From an uncultured Prevotella sp. (lineage in GTDB: Bacteria > Bacteroidota > Bacteroidia > Bacteroidales > Bacteroidaceae), in contig URDM01000097.1 of the NCBI GenBank assembly GCA_900546575.1, positions 1 to 8,879 of the forward strand: a DNA stretch of 8,879 nucleotides. The letters are read 5' to 3'. Position numbers and translations under genes: made by a program. Below are positions 4,427-8,879 of the stretch, piece by piece. Within the stretch, counting starts at the first letter, position 1. Every line of letters begins with the position of its first letter. The notes beneath the pieces are model-generated. The model ran no database searches, had not been told where the DNA came from, and saw nothing but the letters and a program-made list of their open reading frames with translations.

Positions 4427-6103
4427 TTACTTATCCTTCGATATATCTCTCTTGGGCCACGGCACAACGAGCATCAGTCCGGCGAGGATGACGCAGGCGT
4501 AAATGGTCCATCCCGACATCTCCTTTATTGCCGACAGGGTGGCTTGCACCTGCACTTTACCCTTTGTTGACATAGCTGCCATGTTCTGTGCTTCCGTCTC
4601 GCTCTTGCCTTGATATTGCATTCCGCGGGCGGTCATGTCGTACGTCATGGCGGTCTCGGCATTGGTGCGGTCGTAGTCGTGGGCGTATCGTGTGATGTAG
4701 TATTGCTGGCGGTGCTGGAACACCACCTGATACAGAGCCGAGCCTATGCCCGGAGCTATCACCATACGCACCGTTAGCATTATGCACACCCACGTAGAGA
4801 GCAGCTTGTACGGCATGCGCTGGTTGGCGTATACGGCGATGAGCGAGTATAGCAGCATCATACCAGTGGCACGTATCACCACGGGCCACTTCATGCGTTC
4901 GAGCATTCCTGCTGTCTGCACTTCGAAGTACATAAACAGCGATGCTGCACCAATGAGCAGGAATCCCATGGCGAAGAACCACTTGAAGTGTACACCCTTA
5001 TTGTTGAGTATGAGTATGGTGACCAGTCCGATGAAGTAGCCCAGCAATACCCAGTTGCCCAGTTCTGCCACCTGAATCTGGTCGGTCTTCATGCCTACGC
5101 CTACGAATATGTTCACGAGCATGGAGCTGGAGTTGCATATCATCAGTCCGATGAAGAGCAGTATGCCGCCCTGGATGCTGCGCGACTTGAAAGCCTTGAG
5201 CATGAAGTAGGGCGAGCGGCGTGTCTTTTCCAGATAGAAGAACAGCAGCGATGACACTACGCAGATAGCTGTGGCCCAACATATTTTGGGGCTGTCGTAC
5301 CAGTCGTACACCTTGCCGTATACCGTGACATACACAAACGAGCAGCACATCAGACAGAACACCACTACGTTGCCGAACTTAGAGAACGACAGTGGACAAT
5401 GCTTGGTAGGGTAGGGGTTGTAGGGCATGCACACCAGTGTGATGAGCAGAGCCACGAGTATGGCACCAAGCATGGCATAGTAGACCATCTGCCAGTGGTA
5501 GTTGTAGGCAAACCATGCCGTTATCCATGTGCCTATCTGTCCGAGCAGCATGAAGAAGAAGTAGATGATGGGCTGGCTCGCCTTCTTCTCTGTGTCGAGG
5601 GCGTCCCATCCGGCTTCGTCCTTAGGCTCGTTGCCCGGCGTGACGTTGCGTGTAGCCTCAATGCCAAATCCGTACTTGATAAGCGTGAAGAGATTGCACA
5701 TGAGAAGCGTCTGTCTGACAAATCCCATGATGAGGCTGTTGAGAGCCAGGATAAACAGACTGTCGGTGTTGGCACATATATAGCTCTGCACAGCCAGAAT
5801 GGAGAATCCAACGAGACTCATCATCTTCTGGCGGCGCACACTCACCAGCGAGTAGAAGAACGGCGAGAACGCCGCCATACCTATCGATGTGACGAAGCTG
5901 ATGAAGGCTATGTGTTCTGACTGGATGCCAAGCCCGCCCACCATCTCACTACTGTTGACGGTGTAGGCACCGCTTACCGTCATGATAGGTATGAAAAGGA
6001 TGACGAGAAAGGCGATGCCAAGGGGCTTTGGCACCCAGTTGTAGAACGGAAAATTCTTAGGCATGTGCTCGGGCACTGCCGTATATATTTCTGCTTGTGT
6101 CAT
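4427..6103 (-). CDS. MFS efflux transporter, DHA2/EmrB-like (about 14 TM)
   Basis: A 558-residue inner-membrane protein with roughly 14 hydrophobic segments, the size expected of DHA2 drug:H+ antiporters that pair with EmrA-type adaptors. Clues: the context, directly after an EmrA-like gene; NYHWQMVYY at 201-209, matching the NYHW signature after TM5 of EmrB; and a long polar loop before the last TM (about 466-535), also usual for the family. Two key motifs are degenerate: the TM2-TM3 loop (VSVRRQK, 87-93) keeps arginines but lacks the Asp/Gly pattern of motif A, and the motif C region (LGQIGTWITAW, 187-197) lacks the Gly-Pro pair. A charged insertion of about 30 residues lies at 147-177. The start ATG directly abuts the adaptor's TAA stop, implying translational coupling. 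Probably exports amphipathic toxic compounds through the TolC-type partner; the substrate is unknown. Confidence 0.9.
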   Translation of the reverse strand: MTQAEIYTAVPEHMPKNFPFYNWVPKPLGIAFLVILFIPIMTVSGAYTVNSSEMVGGLGIQSEHIAFISFVTSIGMAAFSPFFYSLVSVRRQKMMSLVGFSILAVQSYICANTDSLFILALNSLIMGFVRQTLLMCNLFTLIKYGFGIEATRNVTPGNEPKDEAGWDALDTEKKASQPIIYFFFMLLGQIGTWITAWFAYNYHWQMVYYAMLGAILVALLITLVCMPYNPYPTKHCPLSFSKFGNVVVFCLMCCSFVYVTVYGKVYDWYDSPKICWATAICVVSSLLFFYLEKTRRSPYFMLKAFKSRSIQGGILLFIGLMICNSSSMLVNIFVGVGMKTDQIQVAELGNWVLLGYFIGLVTILILNNKGVHFKWFFAMGFLLIGAASLFMYFEVQTAGMLERMKWPVVIRATGMMLLYSLIAVYANQRMPYKLLSTWVCIMLTVRMVIAPGIGSALYQVVFQHRQQYYITRYAHDYDRTNAETAMTYDMTARGMQYQGKSETEAQNMAAMSTKGKVQVQATLSAIKEMSGWTIYACVILAGLMLVVPWPKRDISKDK

Positions 6104-7225
6104 TTACTTAAGTTGAGCCTTTACTACAACCATCATTCCGGCAGCCAACTTGTCGTTGTCTTCCTTCGAAATTCCCTCAAACTCTATGCGTACAGGCACA
6201 CGCTGCTGTATCTTTACGAAGTTGCCGGCAGAGTTGTCGGTAGGAACGAGCGAGTATTTTGAGCCTGTGGCACCTGAAATAGCGGTGATGCGTCCTTCAA
6301 ACTCCTTGCCCTCGAATGCGTCAACGCTCATCTTCACCTTCTGTCCAACATACAGTTTTTCTACCTGTGTCTCCTTATAGTTGGCTATTACCCACTTCTG
6401 TGTGTTGGGCATGATGTAGGTGATGGTTTGTCCGGCATTCACAGCCTGACCCTCTTCCAGTGCGCGTCTGCCCAGTTTGCCGTCGCAAGGAGCGGTTACC
6501 ACACAGTAAGAGAGGTTGAGCTTTGCCATTTCCAGCGCAGCCTGAGCGCGCTCAATGGCAGCAGCCGTATTCTTCTTGCGTGTCTGCACCTCGTTAACGC
6601 CCGAGTAGGCAGCCTTCTGCTGTCGGCGTACGGCATCGAGCTTCTTCTTTGTAGCGTTGTATTCGGTTTCAATCTGTTCAAGCTGTATCGGTGTGGCAGC
6701 GTTGCGAGCCACGAGGTTCTGATAGCGCTGGCGGTCTTTTTCGAGTTTGGCAAGACGTATTTCGATTTCGGCAATAGAAGCCTCGTATACAGTAGCCGAA
6801 GTCTGAGTGGTCTGCACCGAAGCGTCAATGACATTGGCACCCGCCATTGCGTCTTTCAGCGCAGCCTCTGCCTCCATTACACGGATGCGGTATTCACGGT
6901 CGTCGAGAACAAGCAGCGTGTCGCCCTTCTTCACGTCCTGATGTTCCTTGAAGTATATACGCTTGATATATCCCGAGGCACGCATGTTCACTGGCGATAT
7001 GTACTGCTCTATCTGGGCGTCGTCGCTCTTCTCGTTGCTCTTGTAGTCCATAAACATGCAGGCAATCTTTACGATGCCCCAAACCAGTATAGCCACGCCG
7101 ATGAGGCTTACTGCTATCTGGCGGATGCGCTGGCGCTTAAGCTGCTTGGCAGTTAGTTCGTGGTTAGACTGTGTGCTGTTGTCGCTATTATTGTTGTTGT
7201 TTGTAGTGTTATTGTTTGTTTCCAT
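6104..7225 (-). CDS. emrA: EmrA/HlyD-family periplasmic adaptor (membrane fusion protein)
   Basis: A 373-residue adaptor linking the MFS pump to the outer membrane channel. Layout: a cytoplasmic N-tail rich in Asn/Thr/Ser (residues 2-22); one TM anchor at about 35-57; first lipoyl-like half at 78-108 (SPVNMRASGYIKRIYFKEHQ then GDTLLVLDD); an alpha-helical coiled-coil hairpin at about 112-240; second lipoyl half at 243-272 (VTAPCDGKLGRRALEEGQAV); and a beta-barrel domain from about 275. The segment at 321-347 (YSLVPTDNSAGNFVKIQQRV plus PVRI) closely resembles the EmrA signature, which separates it from MexA/AcrA-type adaptors. The gene lies between tolC-type and MFS genes: 77 nt after the former and with zero spacing to the latter. 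The symbol denotes family resemblance, not proven orthology. The Asn tract is encoded by simple AAT/AAC-type repeats. Confidence 0.93.
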   Translation of the reverse strand: METNNNTTNNNNNSDNSTQSNHELTAKQLKRQRIRQIAVSLIGVAILVWGIVKIACMFMDYKSNEKSDDAQIEQYISPVNMRASGYIKRIYFKEHQDVKKGDTLLVLDDREYRIRVMEAEAALKDAMAGANVIDASVQTTQTSATVYEASIAEIEIRLAKLEKDRQRYQNLVARNAATPIQLEQIETEYNATKKKLDAVRRQQKAAYSGVNEVQTRKKNTAAAIERAQAALEMAKLNLSYCVVTAPCDGKLGRRALEEGQAVNAGQTITYIMPNTQKWVIANYKETQVEKLYVGQKVKMSVDAFEGKEFEGRITAISGATGSKYSLVPTDNSAGNFVKIQQRVPVRIEFEGISKEDNDKLAAGMMVVVKAQLK

Positions 7226-7236
7226 TTTTTTGAGTT

Positions 7237-7312
7237 TTGAATTCTTAATTCAACATTGAATAATTCCTAATCGCAGGCGTAGCCGAGAACAATTCCAAAT
7301 TCCTAATTCAAT
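7237..7312. repeat. Short intergenic repeats inside the efflux operon
   Basis: The tolC-adaptor spacer holds a 17-nt palindrome TTGAATT-CTT-AATTCAA (7237-7253), two exact direct copies of AATTCCTAAT (7262-7271 and 7298-7307, with a degenerate third at 7291-7300), and an inverted pair ATTGAAT (7255-7261) / ATTCAAT (7306-7312) framing a GC-rich centre with GGCGTAGCC. The right end overlaps the tolC stop codon at 7303-7305. Such AATTCCTAATT motifs recur, to my memory, in Prevotella intergenic regions. An RNA stem here might tune expression between operon genes. Confidence 0.6.
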
Positions 7313-8625
7313 AGTTTTTCCAACTGTCCTGTGAGTTTCAGCAGAGTCAGGTTCGACACCTGATAGTTGAAGTGGGCAGTCAGATAGTTGTTCTGGGCGT
7401 CGCTCATGCTCATTTCGTCTTGCAGCACCTCGGTCATTGATGCAATTCCTTCGCGATAGCGGTCGCTCGTCACCTTATACACATCCTCAGCCAGCAGATA
7501 ATTGTCGCGTTGTTTGCTGAAGTTGCGCTGATTGTTGGCAAGATCGTTCACGGCATTGGCGTATTGTGTCTGCATACCCTTCAGCGCATTCTCGTATTGC
7601 AGCTTGGCGTTGTCGATGTCCACCTGCGCCTTTCTAATCTTCGAACGCTTCTCAAAACCATCGAACACAGGTATGCGCAGCGACAGACCAATGCCGTTCG
7701 ATTTATACCAATGGTTCGACTCGCCCGAGTGAAACCAGTTCTTGAAATTGTCGGTGAAGGCAGCGTAAGTCCAGTTGCCGGTGAGAGATAGCGTTGGCAG
7801 ATAGCCGTCCTTGGCAAGCTTCTTCTGCTGTTCGGCAAGTATTTGCTGCTTTCTGAGCAGCTGAAGCTCCGACAGATTCTCGTTCAGTCCGGTCAGTGCT
7901 GCCATGTCCGTCAGCTCCACGTTAGCCTTCGTTACGGTAATGTCCTTGTCGGCAGGATAGTCGATAACGTATTTCAGCATGTTGTATTGCTGTGTGAGCA
8001 TAGCCTTGGCGTTGTCGTATTGCACGCTGAGATTCTCCAGATTCACGTTCACACGTTTCACGTCCACGCTCAGAGCCATGTCGTTGTCGTGGAATGCCTG
8101 TGTGATATTGCGCAGTTCTTCAAGTCGCTTGATGTTGTCCTTGATTATGCCAATCTGCTCCTCGGTGTTCTGCGCCAGATAATACATCTTGCTTATCTGC
8201 ACAATCAGGTCTTCCTTGGCTTTGGCATACGATAGAGTGTTGAGCTGGTCGAGTGTCTTGGATATCTCCAATGCTGTTAGTGCCGTCTGACTGTACAGTG
8301 GCATCTGTAGCTGAACACTTGCCGACGAGTTGTATTGTAGCGTCTTCGTCACGTTATACGGTTTGCCGTAAGCCTTGCCGTCGGTTACCGATACTGGCGG
8401 CGTGAAGTTGTCGTTCAGCGCTGCGCCGATATTAATCTGTGGCAACAGACGCGAGCGGTTCTCGCTGATATTGTGCTTGCCTTTAAGCACATTACCCTCA
8501 TAAGTCTTTAAGTTAAGATTTCGTTCAATGCCCATTTGCAGGCATTGACCCAATGACAATGTTTCCTGCGCCATGGAATAGTGGGCAAGAAGTGTCAAGG
8601 AAAATGTGAACAATATTCTTTTCAT
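7303..8625 (-). CDS. TolC family outer membrane efflux protein
   Basis: A 440-residue outer membrane factor, the usual length for the family, forming a trimeric channel through which the adaptor/MFS pair discharges substrate. Residues 1-19 look like a signal peptide (basic KR, hydrophobic LFTFSLTLLAHY, cleavage after SMA). The mature part has the two repeated helical OEP halves: the first at about 22-215 with ETLSLGQCLQMGIERNLNLK at 21-40 and the conserved SRLLPQI at 58-64; the second from about 255 with LAKDGYLPTLSLTGNW and the GLSLRIPVFDGFEKRSKIRK segment, both typical of TolC-like proteins. The C-terminal region has YREGIASMTEVLQDE, another hallmark. No lipobox cysteine is present, so it is probably not lipidated. 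First gene of the efflux operon, with its own promoter at 8648-8655. The ATG at 8625 is chosen because it begins the signal peptide. Confidence 0.95.
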   Translation of the reverse strand: MKRILFTFSLTLLAHYSMAQETLSLGQCLQMGIERNLNLKTYEGNVLKGKHNISENRSRLLPQINIGAALNDNFTPPVSVTDGKAYGKPYNVTKTLQYNSSASVQLQMPLYSQTALTALEISKTLDQLNTLSYAKAKEDLIVQISKMYYLAQNTEEQIGIIKDNIKRLEELRNITQAFHDNDMALSVDVKRVNVNLENLSVQYDNAKAMLTQQYNMLKYVIDYPADKDITVTKANVELTDMAALTGLNENLSELQLLRKQQILAEQQKKLAKDGYLPTLSLTGNWTYAAFTDNFKNWFHSGESNHWYKSNGIGLSLRIPVFDGFEKRSKIRKAQVDIDNAKLQYENALKGMQTQYANAVNDLANNQRNFSKQRDNYLLAEDVYKVTSDRYREGIASMTEVLQDEMSMSDAQNNYLTAHFNYQVSNLTLLKLTGQLEKLLN

Positions 8626-8647
8626 ACCTATATTAATAATTCAGCTG

Positions 8648-8655
8648 CAAAGTTA
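8648..8655 (-). promoter_or_regulatory. Bacteroidetes-type -7 box for the efflux operon
   Basis: On the minus strand this reads TAACTTTG, a perfect TAnnTTTG match, ending 22 nt before the tolC-type ATG at 8625. The -33 element is poor: no TTG occurs at 19-21 nt spacing (GCAT there on the plus strand), which would suit a promoter needing an activator. Confidence 0.6.
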
Positions 8656-8756
8656 CTGATTTGTCATTGTGTAGGCATATTCATATAATATCACAAGTTG
8701 TTCACATTTTCCCTTTTGCTGTTTTACTACAATAAAAAATGCATGTAAAATGCTTA

Positions 8757-8771
8757 CCTTTTTCAAAAAGG
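8757..8771. promoter_or_regulatory. 15-nt palindrome upstream of the efflux operon promoter
   Basis: CCTTTTT-C-AAAAAGG is a perfect 7-nt inverted repeat with a single central base, about 100 nt upstream of the efflux -7 box. A smaller GCAT-N5-ATGC lies at 8741-8753. Either could bind a regulator, but with poly-T/poly-A arms chance is also plausible, and the palindrome could instead belong to the 3' hairpin of the gene entering from the right edge. Confidence 0.3.
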
Positions 8772-8811
8772 CATATTCCCTCCCGTTTTATATAATTATA
8801 TATAGGGTTCA

Positions 8812-8879
8812 CTAAATTATTTTGACTAAGTAGCCTCGTGTTGGGCCTAAAACTCCCATGAGGTAGTCAATGCTGTATG
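8812..8879 (-). CDS. Possible C-terminal fragment of an unidentified protein (runs off the right edge)
   Basis: Reading leftward from the right edge, one frame is open for 21 codons and ends at TAG (8812-8814), giving a peptide ending MGVLGPTRGYLVKII. The other two minus-strand frames contain stops in this stretch. I do not recognise the peptide. Just after the stop, the plus strand reads GGGTTCACTAAATTATTTTG, preceded by AT-rich sequence, so the stop lies very close to what might be an element boundary; a transposase C-terminus is one possibility. With only 21 residues, chance openness cannot be excluded. Confidence 0.28.
   Translation of the reverse strand, partial: YSIDYLMGVLGPTRGYLVKII

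Noticed and set aside
5399..5920. Plus-strand 173-codon ORF opposite the MFS gene
   Set aside because: Low-complexity, charged shadow translation of a strongly supported membrane transporter; no independent evidence.
6428..7156. Plus-strand 242-codon ORF opposite the adaptor gene
   Set aside because: It is antisense to a clear EmrA-type protein with full domain layout; the translated product shows no coherent domain and no promoter or start signal supports it.
7510..8235. Several plus-strand ORFs opposite the tolC-type gene
   Set aside because: All overlap a full-length TolC-family protein with signal peptide and conserved motifs; none shows its own support.

Overview
The window looks like a chromosomal segment of a Bacteroidales bacterium, most likely Prevotella/Segatella-like. 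The main reason is promoter style: five genes have a Bacteroidetes -7 box (TAnnTTTG or one mismatch from it) just upstream, and the araC-type gene also has a TTG exactly 19 nt further up. Shine-Dalgarno sequences are weak or absent, and the proteins look like Bacteroidetes family members (an AAA_14/DUF4143-type ATPase ending in FEIGG...PLWAFGLLY, an EmrA-like adaptor, a TolC-like protein). The genus is inference.

Every convincing gene lies on the minus strand, so transcription runs from high to low coordinates. From the right: a short C-terminal tail of an unidentified ORF at the edge (8812-8879); a tripartite efflux operon made of a TolC-type outer membrane factor (7303-8625), an EmrA/HlyD-type adaptor (6104-7225) and a 14-TM-type MFS pump (4427-6103); a 252-nt intergenic region with a terminator-like hairpin nested inside a large C/G-rich inverted repeat; an AraC-family regulator (3299-4174); a region with three direct repeats at exact 32-nt spacing that overlaps the promoter of an AAA ATPase (1974-3143); a 60-residue two-TM protein (1585-1767) with a long leader containing a strong hairpin; an OafA-type membrane acyltransferase (263-1390); an AT-rich tandem/inverted repeat (163-243); and the N-terminus of what looks like an IS630-family transposase leaving the left edge (1-70).

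The three efflux genes form one functional unit. TolC-type channel, periplasmic adaptor and inner-membrane pump would export a substrate, probably a toxic compound or fatty/bile-acid-like molecule, across both membranes. The AraC-type gene next to it is a plausible local regulator, but it has its own promoter and nothing in the sequence proves the link. ATPase, small membrane protein and acyltransferase look like independent single-gene units. No RNA gene, CRISPR array or complete insertion sequence is visible. No gene-free stretch exceeds 300 nt; the longest, 4175-4426, is filled by repeats, a terminator and a promoter.

The least explained signals are non-coding: the 32-nt-phased palindromic repeats at the ATPase promoter, the large inverted repeat after the efflux operon, the leader hairpin of the small membrane protein, and the 23-nt tandem repeat beside the IS-like left edge.
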